A stretch of 40,180 bases of DNA from Antarctobacter heliothermus (lineage in GTDB: Bacteria; Pseudomonadota; Alphaproteobacteria; Rhodobacterales; Rhodobacteraceae): contig NZ_FZON01000048.1 of assembly GCF_900188425.1 (NCBI RefSeq), positions 1 to 40,180 on the forward strand. Direction: 5' to 3'. Shown here in pieces: positions 16,874 to 26,152 of the stretch; position 1 is the stretch's first letter; every line of letters starts with the position of its first letter. Made by a program: the position numbers and the translations under genes. The notes below the pieces were generated by a model, which saw only the letters and a list, made by a program, of their open reading frames with translations, was not told the DNA's origin and made no database searches.

Positions 16874-17346
16874 GTCGGTTGCTCCGGATGGGGGGCGGTA
16901 GGGCGTCGCCACAGGTAACGGATGTCTGGCAGGCCTTCTTCGTTCTTGTCGCCGTCGGTGCGGGCAATCTCGTCAAATCCGTGCCGCAGGTAGAATTTCT
17001 GCGCCCCAGTGTTCCTCTGAAAGGTCCACAGTTCCAGCCTGTCGGCCTGTGCCTTGGCATCCTCCAGCAGCGCAGCGCCCAGCCCCTGACCCTGCGCCCA
17101 GGATGCCACAAACAGCGCATCGATTTCGTTGCCATCGCGGGCGATGAATGCCGCAACGTCGAACCCCAGTTCGGCCACGGTCACCCAGCCAAGGTCAATC
17201 AGCTTGCCGGTGTGGGCGATGTCCTGTGCCGCCGAATGCAGGCGCGGCTTCCATGTGTTGGCCTCGACTGCTTCGGTGATCATCGCGCCAAGTTTGCCGG
17301 CATCGCCGGGTTGCGCGGGGCGCAGGGTAATGTCACGCTGGTTCAC
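16870..17346 (-). CDS. GNAT-family N-acetyltransferase between ycjX and ycjF
   Basis: The 158-residue protein has GNAT motifs: ITLRPAQPGDAGKL at the N terminus, the acetyl-CoA loop ASWAQGQGLGAALLEDA, and a C-terminal FQRNTGAQKFYLRHGFDEIARTDG segment typical of motif B. It starts with GTG (17344-17346), overlapping the ycjX stop as GTGA. It ends with an ATGA overlap into ycjF, so three genes are translationally coupled. The substrate is not predictable. The insertion between ycjX and ycjF is interesting because the two flanking genes are usually direct neighbours. Confidence 0.88.
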   Translation of the reverse strand: MNQRDITLRPAQPGDAGKLGAMITEAVEANTWKPRLHSAAQDIAHTGKLIDLGWVTVAELGFDVAAFIARDGNEIDALFVASWAQGQGLGAALLEDAKAQADRLELWTFQRNTGAQKFYLRHGFDEIARTDGDKNEEGLPDIRYLWRRPTAPHPEQPT

Positions 17347-18758
17347 AGTTTGTCACCGATCAGGAACTGCGCGGCGCGGTCCAGCCGGATGTGCGGCGGC
17401 CCTTCGCCCGGCTTTAGTACCAGTGGAGCGGGGGCAAAATTCATCACGGAATAGTCCTGATCAAGCCAGGTTTCCGCCCCCTCGCGGGCCGTCCCCAGCA
17501 GATGTGAGGGGTCTTCGGGCAGGGCACCGGGATAAAACGCCGCCTGCTTGCCGGTGTCCAACAGAGTCCCCCGAACGCAGGGCAGGTCGCTGCCCTGATG
17601 CTGGATCACCTGTTCCGTGGTGGCCCGCAGCGCGGCGAGTGACATCGCCTGCGTGTCCGCCCCGGCAAAGCGCGCACGGTCACGCGCCTCTCGGGTCAGG
17701 GCCTCCATGATCGCGGTCAGCCTGCCATGCTGAAGGTGATGCAGGTGGTCGGCCTTTGTCGCTGCAAACAGGATCTTTTCAACCCGCTTTCCCATAAAGA
17801 GATTGGTCAGAAAGGCGTTGGTGCCGGGCCGGAAGGCGGTGAGGATGTCCGCCAGTGTGCGGCGCAGATCCTCCATCGCGCGGGGGCCTGCGTGGATCGC
17901 GCCCAGGGCATCGACCAGCACGATTTGCCGGTCGATGCGGCTGAAATGATCGCGGAAAAACGGTTTGACGACGCGCGCCTTGTAGCTGTCGAAACGGCGC
18001 TCGAACTCACGGTAGAGCGACCGGCGCGGGGCGCCGTCGACGGGTGGCAGTGGGGCAAAGGTCAGGACGGGTGAGCCTTCAAGCTCTCCAGGCAGCAGGA
18101 ACCTGCCCGGCGAGCAGTCGGAAAATCCCGCCTTGCGGGCGGTGTGCAGCGCGGCGGTATAGGCGTCTGACAACCGTCGGGCGCTGGTTTCATCCAGATC
18201 CTGTTTGCTGTCTTCGCCCTCCAGCAGGGCGCGGGTGTCCGGCCCACCGGGGCGCAGCGCCAGCCGGTCCAGCATGTCCCGCGACCAGTCCGCATAGGAT
18301 TTGTCCAGCAACGACAGATCCAGCAGCCATTCGCCGGGGTAATCGACGATATCAAGGTGCAGGGTGCGCGGCCCTTGCAGCCCTGCCAGCAGGCCGGAGG
18401 GACGGATTTTCAGCGATAGCCGCAGTTCGGACACGGCGCGGGTGCTGTCCGGCCAATGCGGCGTGCGTGCGGTCAACGCAGCCAGATGGGTTTCATAGTC
18501 AAATCGCGGCAGCGTGTCGTCCGGCTGCGGCTGTAGAAAGGCGGACAGGATGCGGTTTTCGCTTTCGGCCACGAGTTGCGGCATCCGGGCACGGTCCATC
18601 ATGTTGGCGACCAAAGAGGTGATGAAGACGGTCTTGCCCGCCCGCGACAGGCCGGTCACGCCCAACCGCAAAGTGGGTTCGAAAAAGGTTTCCGACAGGG
18701 TGCCGGTGACGTTTTCGACGCTGCGGGTGAGTGTGTCGGCGATGGTGCCAATGACCAT
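17343..18758 (-). CDS. ycjX: YcjX-family P-loop GTPase-like protein
   Basis: The 471-residue protein has a Walker A motif GLSRAGKT at 36-43 ([23 protein letters not shown]) and [16 protein letters not shown], the family's G3-like DxxG region. A central block [24 protein letters not shown] and a [11 protein letters not shown] motif resembling the guanine-specificity TKxD are also present. YcjX proteins bind nucleotide and are often induced by stress; the cellular role is not settled. It is the first gene of the ycjX-GNAT-ycjF operon. ATG 18758 lies 155 bases from the divergent truA start. Confidence 0.88.
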   Translation of the reverse strand: MVIGTIADTLTRSVENVTGTLSETFFEPTLRLGVTGLSRAGKTVFITSLVANMMDRARMPQLVAESENRILSAFLQPQPDDTLPRFDYETHLAALTARTPHWPDSTRAVSELRLSLKIRPSGLLAGLQGPRTLHLDIVDYPGEWLLDLSLLDKSYADWSRDMLDRLALRPGGPDTRALLEGEDSKQDLDETSARRLSDAYTAALHTARKAGFSDCSPGRFLLPGELEGSPVLTFAPLPPVDGAPRRSLYREFERRFDSYKARVVKPFFRDHFSRIDRQIVLVDALGAIHAGPRAMEDLRRTLADILTAFRPGTNAFLTNLFMGKRVEKILFAATKADHLHHLQHGRLTAIMEALTREARDRARFAGADTQAMSLAALRATTEQVIQHQGSDLPCVRGTLLDTGKQAAFYPGALPEDPSHLLGTAREGAETWLDQDYSVMNFAPAPLVLKPGEGPPHIRLDRAAQFLIGDKL

Positions 18759-18913
18759 GGGCTGGGGGCCTTGTCCTGTGGTTCGCTGGCAACTTAGTCA
18801 CTGGTTGCGCGCGGGGCCAGAGGCGGGGGCGGGGAATGTGGCCGGTGTTGTGCCCGCGCGCGCGGGTCTTGACGGGATTGCCCTATGGCGGGCAGGGCGC
18901 TAGGAGGCGGTCC

Positions 18914-19681
18914 ATGCCCAGATACGCTTTACTCGTGGAATATGATGGCCGCCCCTTTGCGGGTTGGCAGCGGCAGGCCGACCAGCCGTCGGTGCAAGGC
19001 GCCATCGAGGCCGCATTGGCCCGACTGGAACCGCGTGACCACACGATTGCGGCGGCGGGCCGGACGGATGCGGGTGTCCATGCGCGCGGGCAGGTGGCGC
19101 AATGCGACATGGACAAGGACTGGGATCTGTTCCGACTGTCCGAGGCGCTGAACCATCACCTGAAACCCTTGCCGGTGGCGATCCGGCAGGCGGCGCGGGT
19201 TTCCGATGACTGGCACGCGCGGTTTTCGGCGGTAGAGCGGCGTTACCTGTTTCGCCTTCTGATGCGACGCGCGCCCGCGACGCTGGAGGCGGGGCAGGTT
19301 TGGCGGGTGAACCACCAGTTGGATATCGAGGCCATGCGCGAAGGCGCTGCGCACATGATCGGCCTGCACGATTTCACCACCTTTCGGTCGGTGATGTGTC
19401 AGGCGAAATCCCCGGTGAAGACACTGGATGACGTCTCAATCGACGCAGTGGACGGGCTGGGAGGGCCGGAAATCCATTTTCGCCTGCGGGCGCGGTCCTT
19501 TTTGCACAATCAGGTCCGGTCCATCGTCGGCACGCTGGAGCGGGTCGGAACCGGCGCATGGGAACCTGACCGCGTGCGTACGGCGCTAGATGCGCGCACC
19601 CGGTCAGCATGCGGGCCGGTCTGCCCGCCGCACGGGCTGAGCCTGATGGGCGTCGGCTATCCCGACGACCCGTTCGCCTGA
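18914..19681 (+). CDS. truA: tRNA pseudouridine(38-40) synthase
   Basis: This 255-residue enzyme isomerises uridines 38-40 in the anticodon arm. The catalytic aspartate is D52 in [39 protein letters not shown] opens the protein, and [15 protein letters not shown] is the conserved C-terminal block. TAGGAGGCGG precedes ATG 18914 by 5 bases and selects it over an upstream in-frame ATG. It is divergent from ycjX, and its stop is 4 bases from the convergent dioxygenase gene. Confidence 0.96.
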   Translation: MPRYALLVEYDGRPFAGWQRQADQPSVQGAIEAALARLEPRDHTIAAAGRTDAGVHARGQVAQCDMDKDWDLFRLSEALNHHLKPLPVAIRQAARVSDDWHARFSAVERRYLFRLLMRRAPATLEAGQVWRVNHQLDIEAMREGAAHMIGLHDFTTFRSVMCQAKSPVKTLDDVSIDAVDGLGGPEIHFRLRARSFLHNQVRSIVGTLERVGTGAWEPDRVRTALDARTRSACGPVCPPHGLSLMGVGYPDDPFA

Positions 19682-19685
19682 CCTG

Positions 19686-20483
19686 TCAGCGGCGGAACAG
19701 CACCGGAAACCAGTCCTCGCGCAGGCGCTGGCCCTGTTCCATGTCATGGCCGGGAAAAGGGGGGGAGGTCGGCCCCGGACGGGTGGTATACCGCGCATCG
19801 TCCCCGACCAGACGCAACGAAAAGGCGCGGCGGCGCGTGTCGCTGTTGTTGCCGCGTGCGCCATGCAGCGTGCCATAATTGAAGGCCACGGCGTCGCCCG
19901 GCTCCAGCGCCCATTCGCGCACGTCCATGCCTTGGGCGTCCGGGTCGGGCACCGGCATGTAGGCGCTCTCATCGGGGTAGAAGTTTTCCTCTGACAGCCA
20001 ACGGGTCGGCAGCACGGGTTTGTCCCAAAGATGTGAGCCTGCGACACAGCGCAAGGTGGCCTGTGTCACCGGGTCCAACGGGCACCAGAAACTGACGGTC
20101 TGGCGGCCTTCGACAAAATAGTAGGGGCCGTCCTGATGCCAGGGTGTGGCTTTCGAGGTGCCGGGTTCCTTGACCAGAACATGATCGTGGAACAGCTGCG
20201 CGCTGTCGGATTGCATCAGGTCGGCGGCGACCTCGGCGGCGGGGCTGCTGCGGATGACCTGTTCAAATTCCGGGATGCGCTGCCAGTTGCAATAGTCGTC
20301 AAAGAAGCGCCCACCCTCGCCCGCCTTGAGGTTTTCGGCGGCGTAGGGGCCGGGTTCCGCCATGTTGCGGGCGACGCCGTCGCGCAGGGTCTCGACATGG
20401 TCGGCAAACAGGCCGCGCACCACCACAACGCCGTCGCGCTGGTAGGTGGCGATGTCATCGGGCGTCAGCAGGGCGTGCGGCAT
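19686..20483 (-). CDS. Phytanoyl-CoA dioxygenase (PhyH) family protein
   Basis: This is a 265-residue Fe(II)/2-oxoglutarate dioxygenase-like protein. The HxD pair is H116 and D118 in TPWHQDGPYYFVEG. The distal histidine is probably H207 in FNYGTLHGARGNNS, and the RRAFSLRLV stretch supplies an arginine for 2-oxoglutarate. Metal and cofactor sites thus look intact. In marine bacteria such proteins oxidise diverse lipids or small molecules, and the substrate is not predictable. ATG 20483 gives the usual start (HALLTPDDIATYQRDGVVVVRG). The open frame continues upstream without family similarity. Confidence 0.87.
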   Translation of the reverse strand: MPHALLTPDDIATYQRDGVVVVRGLFADHVETLRDGVARNMAEPGPYAAENLKAGEGGRFFDDYCNWQRIPEFEQVIRSSPAAEVAADLMQSDSAQLFHDHVLVKEPGTSKATPWHQDGPYYFVEGRQTVSFWCPLDPVTQATLRCVAGSHLWDKPVLPTRWLSEENFYPDESAYMPVPDPDAQGMDVREWALEPGDAVAFNYGTLHGARGNNSDTRRRAFSLRLVGDDARYTTRPGPTSPPFPGHDMEQGQRLREDWFPVLFRR

Positions 20484-20550
20484 GGTACTCTCCGGTTTTT
20501 GCCGGAGAAAACCATGGTCTGTCGGGCGGAGCAAGCCCCGCCGACCTTGT

Positions 20551-21150
20551 TCAGCCGTTGTCGCTGGTACTGCCGCCGGACCCGGCATCCGGGGCGACAT
20601 CGGACGGGGCGGCATCCGTCACGTCGGTCTGGACAAATGTCCAAAGCTGGCCGGAAACGTTCTGGCAATCGTCCATGAAGGCCGCGCCGCCAAGGGCCGC
20701 GTCCGGGGCATAACGGTTGCCTTCCAGGCATTTGCCATCGCCCTGAAACTGGGTTTTCAGCCTGTACCAACCGTCGCCTTGTGGCTGAATGGCCCAAAAC
20801 TGGCCAGAGACGTTCTGGCAGGTGTCCATGTACGCCGCGCCACGCAACGTCGAGTCGGGGCTGTAGCGGTTGCCCTCAAGGCATTTGCCGTCGCCCTGAA
20901 ACAGGGTCTTCAACCGATACCACCCGCCGCCTTGCGCCTCGATCTTCCAAAGCTGGCCGGTGACATTCTGGCAGGTGTCCATGAAGGCCCCGCCGCCCAG
21001 CGTCGAGTCCGGCGAAAAGCGGTTGCCTTCGAAACACTTGTTTTCTGGAGCTTGAAACATGGTTTGCAGGCGGTAGGTACCGGTAAAATCCTGGGCCATT
21101 GCCGGGCTGGCAGCAATGACCGCCAGTAGTCCCGCGAAAAGTAATTTCAT
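20551..21150 (-). CDS. Secreted three-repeat beta-trefoil (ricin-B-type) protein
   Basis: The 199-residue protein has a Sec signal peptide (MKLLFAGLLAVIAASPAMA, cleavage near residue 19-20). Three repeats follow with exact 51-residue periodicity. QxW motifs fall at 66-68, 117-119 and 168-170, and cysteine pairs at 39/60, 90/111 and 141/162. Each repeat carries C(F/L)EGNR and CQNV(T/S)GQ(L/F)W. (QxW)3 with threefold symmetry is the mark of ricin-type beta-trefoil lectins, so carbohydrate binding is likely, but no catalytic domain is present. The last 25 residues are a Ser/Gly/Asp-rich tail. The repeats are also similar at DNA level, suggesting recent or homogenised duplication. The family assignment is inferred from these motifs. 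Confidence 0.8.
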   Translation of the reverse strand: MKLLFAGLLAVIAASPAMAQDFTGTYRLQTMFQAPENKCFEGNRFSPDSTLGGGAFMDTCQNVTGQLWKIEAQGGGWYRLKTLFQGDGKCLEGNRYSPDSTLRGAAYMDTCQNVSGQFWAIQPQGDGWYRLKTQFQGDGKCLEGNRYAPDAALGGAAFMDDCQNVSGQLWTFVQTDVTDAAPSDVAPDAGSGGSTSDNG

Positions 21151-21251
21151 TGGGTCATCCAGATGTTTGAAAAAAACGCGTCACTCTGCGTCGAAATCAA
21201 AGCCTGCTACGGGGGTGATGTTCGGTCAAGCACCCGGTTGGTACGCGATTG

Positions 21252-21773
21252 TCAGTCGTTGTCGATATTTCCTGCCCCCGCGCCCGCATCGCGGGACTCG
21301 CCGGTTGCGGCAACATGGGTTTTGGCAGCCAATCCGCTCAGATGTTCGATCAGGTCGGCCGGTGCGTCGATGCGCGCGGGTAGGCGGGCACGGGATGAGG
21401 TGTCAAGATCGGCACACAGGACAAGGCGAGGCGGGGCGCCTTCGGGCTGATCAACCGCCGCACGTTCGATATGGATGTGCATCAGGGCCGTATAGGCCAG
21501 CGCCAGCGCCTCGTCGCCCGGTTGTAGCGTCAATGTGATTTCCGGGCCGGACAGGGTGAGGGCGCGCAGGATGTCCTCTGCCAGCAAAGGCAGGCGCAGG
21601 ATCGGGCTGTCGGTCGGATCGGCCAGCGCGTGCAGCAGGGCGGTCGGCGCGCCGCCCCCTGCCAGATGATGGACCGTCGCCGCACCAAAGACCTCGGCCT
21701 GTCGGGGGGGAAAGCCCGCCCCGCGCGCGGCCTTTTGCGCAAGGCTGGCAATCTCGTTGGCGGAAAAGCTCAT
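21252..21773 (-). CDS. Uncharacterised protein, possibly DUF3726-like
   Basis: The product is 173 residues with no signal peptide or membrane helix. The opening MSFSANEIASLAQKAARGAGFPPRQAEVFGAAT is reminiscent of DUF3726 proteins, which begin with a similar helix; I hold this only as a weak resemblance. The remainder is rich in Ala, Leu and Asp, and a Gly/Asp tail ends it. The ATG (21771-21773) overlaps the stop of the 549-residue protein upstream by four bases, so the two are translationally coupled and probably act together. No function is proposed. Confidence 0.7.
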   Translation of the reverse strand: MSFSANEIASLAQKAARGAGFPPRQAEVFGAATVHHLAGGGAPTALLHALADPTDSPILRLPLLAEDILRALTLSGPEITLTLQPGDEALALAYTALMHIHIERAAVDQPEGAPPRLVLCADLDTSSRARLPARIDAPADLIEHLSGLAAKTHVAATGESRDAGAGAGNIDND

Positions 21774-23419
21774 GTCGTCAGACCCGCCAGCCACCAATCA
21801 TCTGCACGGTCTGTGCCCAGATCCTCGGGCAATGGCGCGCCCTGCGCGAGCGTGATCCGGGTCCAGCGGTCCGATTTCGGATCAAACTTGGTCGCGCCGA
21901 AGTAGGCCAGCTTGCAGCGGAGCATGTCGATTGGCAGACAGGAGTCGGCGATCAGATTGTCGCGGATTTCGCAATAAGCATGGCGGGCCACGCAGGCGAC
22001 GCGCTGCAGTGCGAGTTCATGTTGGGGGTGGGTTGTCCGGAAAGCGCGCAGGTCGTCGACACCCTGTAGCGCACGATACAGCGCCTGCACGCGGCGCGCG
22101 ATGTCCAGCGGGCTTTCCCGTTCCGCCCCCGGTTCGGCAAAGCGGTCTCCTATTCGGGGCTCTTGCTTTTCCTCGGAGACGTACCAGAAACGACGCGTCT
22201 GGGTTGCGTGACCAAAGTCAAGCTCCAGCGCCCAATCAAAATGCGCCTCGATCGCCTCACGCAGCGCAATAACCGACCCGAAGGGATGCATTATCGGGCC
22301 ATGCGGATCGGCCATCTGGTCAGCCAGATCGTCGACGATCTCTCCGAACGGTTCCAGAACCAGCGCCACGCAAAGCTCTTGCGTGTCGGGCGAAAAAGCC
22401 TGTGAGGCGTGGATCAGCGCGTCCATCGGCTGGTCGGGCGGCAGAGCGGCCAACACCCGACGAACTGCGGGCCACTCTGCCCGCAACAGGTCAATTCGGG
22501 ATTGATGCAGCGGGTCGGGCACCTGCCATTCGGCCAGGTGAGTGGCGGCCCGGTCCGCCAGCCGCACCAGCGTTTCGTTTTGCGCGGCGGTTATCGACGG
22601 CAGGGCGCGGACCCGCGCCAGCGCGGTTTCGCGGGCCATGGTCCAGTTGTGCAGCAACACAGGGTGCGACACGAGGAACGGGGCCATGCCCAACCCTGTC
22701 GAGTTTCCAATCCCGAGGTGACGTTTCAAGCGCGGATCAAGCGCCGCGCCACCAAGGTGTTCGACAAGGTCATGGGTAAAGCTGCGGATCAGCCAGACGG
22801 TCAGCATCTCGGCGGCAAAGGGGCCTTCGATACTGGGACGGTCCTCGATCAGGGCGCGGTCGGCGATGCCGAACTTGCCGTTGCCGTAGACGGCGGTGGT
22901 GCGCATCAGGTAGCCGACGCTGTTGATCAACGCGGCGTCGGGTTGCTGACCGGCCCGCAGGCGGTCGACAACATGGGCGAACAGGCGCACCGATTTGTTG
23001 GCGCGGCTCAACACAAGGTCGCGTTCGGTAAAGCGGGCAGCTTCCTGTTTCGGGGCGGCGGCGCAAATACGGTCAATTTCCGCAGCGTCGGGCACCCCGT
23101 CATACAGCACATAGGCCGTGTCCCAGGCGGTTGCGATCACCCGGTCGGTGCGCATCTCGTCGGGCAGATGGGTCGAAACCGCAACAAGGCTGTAGTCGTG
23201 CCCGCCAAGGCCGATGGTATAGACCGCATGGCCATAGCCCTGCGCGTCGATCTGCCAGACCGGACGGGTCACGCGCGCGCCCTCGCGGGACAGACGTCGG
23301 ATCAAGACGCGCAAAAAGCTGAGCCGGGTCGGAAAGGCGGCACCCAGGCGCGCCAACCGCATCACAAGGGCGGGGGGTCGCAAATCGGTTTGCGGTGTCA
23401 CGGGCGCAAGGTCTTTCAT
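21770..23419 (-). CDS. Uncharacterised conserved protein (549 aa), coupled to the downstream gene
   Basis: I do not recognise a named family. The protein is soluble-looking, without signal peptide or clear membrane helix. It is rich in Arg, Ala, Asp and His, with distinctive segments such as LSRANKSVRLFAHVVDRL, YGNGKFGIADR, LKRHLGIGNSTGLGMAPFLVSHP, and FDWALELDFGHATQTRRFWYVSEE. Conserved-looking NST/GLGMAPF and CxxxxLAYFG elements suggest an enzyme or ligand-binding protein, but no nucleotide or metal motif is certain. The ATG at 23417-23419 fits the point where coding character starts. The frame is open further upstream but antisense to the M20 gene. It is divergent from the M20 amidohydrolase. 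Confidence 0.75.
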   Translation of the reverse strand: MKDLAPVTPQTDLRPPALVMRLARLGAAFPTRLSFLRVLIRRLSREGARVTRPVWQIDAQGYGHAVYTIGLGGHDYSLVAVSTHLPDEMRTDRVIATAWDTAYVLYDGVPDAAEIDRICAAAPKQEAARFTERDLVLSRANKSVRLFAHVVDRLRAGQQPDAALINSVGYLMRTTAVYGNGKFGIADRALIEDRPSIEGPFAAEMLTVWLIRSFTHDLVEHLGGAALDPRLKRHLGIGNSTGLGMAPFLVSHPVLLHNWTMARETALARVRALPSITAAQNETLVRLADRAATHLAEWQVPDPLHQSRIDLLRAEWPAVRRVLAALPPDQPMDALIHASQAFSPDTQELCVALVLEPFGEIVDDLADQMADPHGPIMHPFGSVIALREAIEAHFDWALELDFGHATQTRRFWYVSEEKQEPRIGDRFAEPGAERESPLDIARRVQALYRALQGVDDLRAFRTTHPQHELALQRVACVARHAYCEIRDNLIADSCLPIDMLRCKLAYFGATKFDPKSDRWTRITLAQGAPLPEDLGTDRADDWWLAGLTT

Positions 23420-23522
23420 GTGGTGACTGTGCCACCGGATCTGCGTTCTGGGAAGAGGCACGGTATTGCCCGCAGGTGGCGCGGCGTGAAAGGGTGCCCT
23501 GACAGGGTTACGGGAGTGGTGC

Positions 23523-24668
23523 ATGGGCATTGCAGATGAATTGGACGGCGAAATGTTGGGCAAGGCGCGGGCGTTGCGGCACGACCTGCATCGCTTGCCG
23601 GAATTGTCCGGGCTCGAGGGTGAAACTTCGGCGCGGATCACTACCGAGATGACGGCGCTGGGCGCGCGCCAAGTCGTGACCGGGCTGGGCGGCACCGGCG
23701 TCGCCGCGGTCTTTGGCGAGGGCGAGGGCGCATTGTTGGTTCGCGCTGAACTGGATGCGCTGCCGATTCTTGAGACGGGCCGTCCGGCGCACCGTTCACA
23801 GCGCGACGGGGTAGCACATCTGTGCGGCCATGATGGGCATATGGCGATCCTGCATGCGGTGGCGCAGGCGCTGGCCGCCGCGCCACCCGCGGCGCGCGTG
23901 ATTCTGCTGTTCCAACCGGCGGAAGAGATCGGGGCAGGCGCGCGGGCGGTGCTGGACGATCCGCGCTTTGCGGATCTTGGCGCGAGCATGGCGGTGTCCT
24001 TGCACAATCTGCCGGGAATGCCGCGCGGTGCAGTGGCATTGCGCACAGGGCCAGTCAACTGCGCCTCACGCGGTTTGAGGGTGCGGCTGACGGGGCGGAC
24101 GGCCCATGCCTCGGAACCCGAAAAGGGGGTGTCACCCGGTGTCGCACTGGCCGGTCTGATCCCTGCGCTGGGCGCGCTGGCCCGCGATCTGCCCACGGAC
24201 GATCCCGGCTTTCGCCTCGCCACGGTGACCCACGCGCGGCTGGGCGTGCCTGCCTTCGGCGTCGCGCCGGGAGAGGCCGAAATCTATGTGACCCTGCGCA
24301 CCCTTCTGGACGACGCGATGGCCGCGCTGGAGGCAGAGGCACGCGCCTTGGTGGCCGAGATCGCGCAGGGTTTTGAGGTTGAGATCACGGTGCATGAGGC
24401 CTTTGGTCATTGCGTAAACCACCCGGTGGCCGCCGCCCTGCTGGAGCGCGCGGTGCAGGACATGCCCCGGCATGAGGCGGCCTTGCCGATGCGCGCCTCA
24501 GAAGACTTTGGCCTGTTCGGCAGAGCGATGCCCTCGGCGATGGTTTTTCTGGGTGCGGGGGAGGCGTGCCCAGCCTTGCACGCGCCGGACTATGATTTCC
24601 CCGACAGCCTGATCGAGGTCGGCGCGCGGCTGTTTCTGCGCGCGATCGCGGAGTTCGGCAGGCCATAG
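23523..24668 (+). CDS. M20-family amidohydrolase (aminoacylase/hippurate-hydrolase type)
   Basis: This 381-residue metallopeptidase is of the M20D type. The N terminus has the usual LRHDLHRLPELSGLEGETS. The metal site shows VRAELDALPI and HLCGHDGHMAILHAVA. FQPAEEIGAGARAVLDD carries the catalytic glutamates, and HNLPGMPRGAVALRTGPV and RTAHASEP complete the pattern. Near the C terminus, SEDFGLFGRAMPSAMVFLG supplies the last zinc ligand region. It should hydrolyse N-acyl amino acids or similar amides. A GGGAG ribosome binding site precedes ATG 23523. Its stop lies 13 bases from the convergent dehydrogenase gene. Confidence 0.92.
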   Translation: MGIADELDGEMLGKARALRHDLHRLPELSGLEGETSARITTEMTALGARQVVTGLGGTGVAAVFGEGEGALLVRAELDALPILETGRPAHRSQRDGVAHLCGHDGHMAILHAVAQALAAAPPAARVILLFQPAEEIGAGARAVLDDPRFADLGASMAVSLHNLPGMPRGAVALRTGPVNCASRGLRVRLTGRTAHASEPEKGVSPGVALAGLIPALGALARDLPTDDPGFRLATVTHARLGVPAFGVAPGEAEIYVTLRTLLDDAMAALEAEARALVAEIAQGFEVEITVHEAFGHCVNHPVAAALLERAVQDMPRHEAALPMRASEDFGLFGRAMPSAMVFLGAGEACPALHAPDYDFPDSLIEVGARLFLRAIAEFGRP

Positions 24669-24681
24669 CGCCGGGACACGC

Positions 24682-25719
24682 TCAGAACGACGTGATGACC
24701 GTCGCGCCGCGCGCCTGAAAGCTGTCCATCGCCATCAGGGCGGGCACGGCATCCGTCAAGGTGATGCGGTCGCCGACCAGACGGTCGGGGCTCAGCGCGC
24801 CGCTTTGGATCATGTCCAGCATGGCGCGGTAGCGATGCGCCTGCATGCCGTGACTGCCAAGGATCTCCAGCTCCCACCCGATAACGCGGTCCATGGGCAG
24901 GGCTGGGCGGCTTTGTTCGCCCAGCAGCAGGCCGACCTGAACGTGCCGCCCACGCTTGCGCAGCGACAGGATGGAATTGGCACAGGTCTGCGGATGGCCA
25001 AGCGCGTCAATCGACAGATGCGCGCCGCCGACGGTCAGGTCATGCACTGCCTGCGGCACGTCACCGTCCAGCGCGTTCACCGTGGCATTGGCCCCCATCT
25101 GACGCGCCAGGGCCAGCTTGTCCGTGGCAATGTCCACCGCGACCACCTGCGCGCCCATGGCGCGCGCGATCATGATGGCCGACAGGCCGACGCCGCCGCA
25201 GCCATGCACGGCGACCCACTCTCCACCCCGAACGCGGCCCTGATCGACAACCGCGCGAAAGGCGGTGGCAAAGCGGCAGCCCAGGCTGGCCGCCGTGTCA
25301 AAGCCCATCGTTTCTGGCAAGGCCACTAGGTTCAGGTCGGCCTGCGGCAGGGCGACAAATTCGGCAAAGCTGCCCCAATGGGTGAAACCGGGCTGAAACT
25401 GCGCGTCGCAGACCTGTTGGTGGCCGGCGTGGCATTCCGGGCAAGTGCCGCAGGAGCAGATAAAGGGGACAGTCACCCGGTCGCCTTCGCGCCAGCGGGT
25501 CACGCTTGCGCCCACGGCGGCAACGGTGCCGGCCAGTTCATGGCCGGGGACATGCGGCAGGGCAATGTCGGGGTCGTGGCCCATCCAGCCGTGCCAGTCG
25601 CTGCGGCACAGGCCGGTGGCGGCCACCTTGATCACGACGCCGCCCGGCACGGGCGCGGGATCTGGCAGAGAGGTGATCACCGGGGCCGCTCCGAAGGCCT
25701 CGTAGAGCATGGCTTTCAT
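24682..25719 (-). CDS. Zinc-dependent medium-chain alcohol dehydrogenase
   Basis: The 345-residue MDR-superfamily enzyme has a catalytic zinc site ([14 protein letters not shown] and [10 protein letters not shown]). A structural zinc lobe follows with four cysteines in [17 protein letters not shown]. The Rossmann motif is [26 protein letters not shown], with an aspartate at the end of strand 2 suggesting NAD rather than [18 protein letters not shown] is a typical N terminus and sets the start at ATG 25719; the upstream open frame has no similarity. The substrate is an unidentified alcohol or polyol. There is no obvious operon partner. Confidence 0.92.
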   Translation of the reverse strand: MKAMLYEAFGAAPVITSLPDPAPVPGGVVIKVAATGLCRSDWHGWMGHDPDIALPHVPGHELAGTVAAVGASVTRWREGDRVTVPFICSCGTCPECHAGHQQVCDAQFQPGFTHWGSFAEFVALPQADLNLVALPETMGFDTAASLGCRFATAFRAVVDQGRVRGGEWVAVHGCGGVGLSAIMIARAMGAQVVAVDIATDKLALARQMGANATVNALDGDVPQAVHDLTVGGAHLSIDALGHPQTCANSILSLRKRGRHVQVGLLLGEQSRPALPMDRVIGWELEILGSHGMQAHRYRAMLDMIQSGALSPDRLVGDRITLTDAVPALMAMDSFQARGATVITSF

Positions 25720-25837
25720 CTTGGGCTCCGGGTTTTGCTTTGCAGCAAATCGATGTTGCAATCTGCAAGTGAGGTCAAGATCCCGGACCGAAACTCTGCT
25801 TTCCGGACGATCCAGAGCGGGGCCCGGATCTGCCCGA

Positions 25838-26152
25838 TCACAGGTCGATGATCGGAGGGAGTGAACGATTGGGTGCATTTCTGCGATAGCCACCCGGATT
25901 TACCGGAGCGGGAACACCCTGATCCGGAGTGGTCTGGACATCGGGTGGTTTCTCGGAGCTTTCGGATTGGATCGAATGGCCGACAAGTATCGTCACGGCC
26001 AGAATTGTAATGCCAACGAGCACATCGGTTACATATTTTCGCCACCAGTTCGGGGTGAAGAACCCCTCGTGAACGTCTCGTTGGATGGCGCGAACAAGCC
26101 GGGGGTCAACCCGGTCAAAGAGTGGGTCAGGGCGATTGGTGTGGACTGGCAT
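25838..26152 (-). CDS. Small single-pass membrane protein of unknown function
   Basis: The product is 104 residues. A charged N-terminal domain ([19 protein letters not shown], about residues 12-32) precedes [25 protein letters not shown], a transmembrane helix at about 36-57. A Pro/Asn-rich tail with [13 protein letters not shown] follows. No family is recognised. ATG 26152 was chosen because the preceding 19 residues of the open frame are proline-rich and unconserved-looking. It lies upstream of the alcohol dehydrogenase in the same direction, 118 bases away, so an operon is uncertain. Confidence 0.6.
   Translation of the reverse strand: MPVHTNRPDPLFDRVDPRLVRAIQRDVHEGFFTPNWWRKYVTDVLVGITILAVTILVGHSIQSESSEKPPDVQTTPDQGVPAPVNPGGYRRNAPNRSLPPIIDL

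Noticed and set aside
21770-24223. Extended 817-residue version of the uncharacterised minus-strand protein
   Set aside because: The N-terminal ~268 residues are antisense to the M20 gene and have the composition of a shadow frame; the ATG at 23419 marks the real start.
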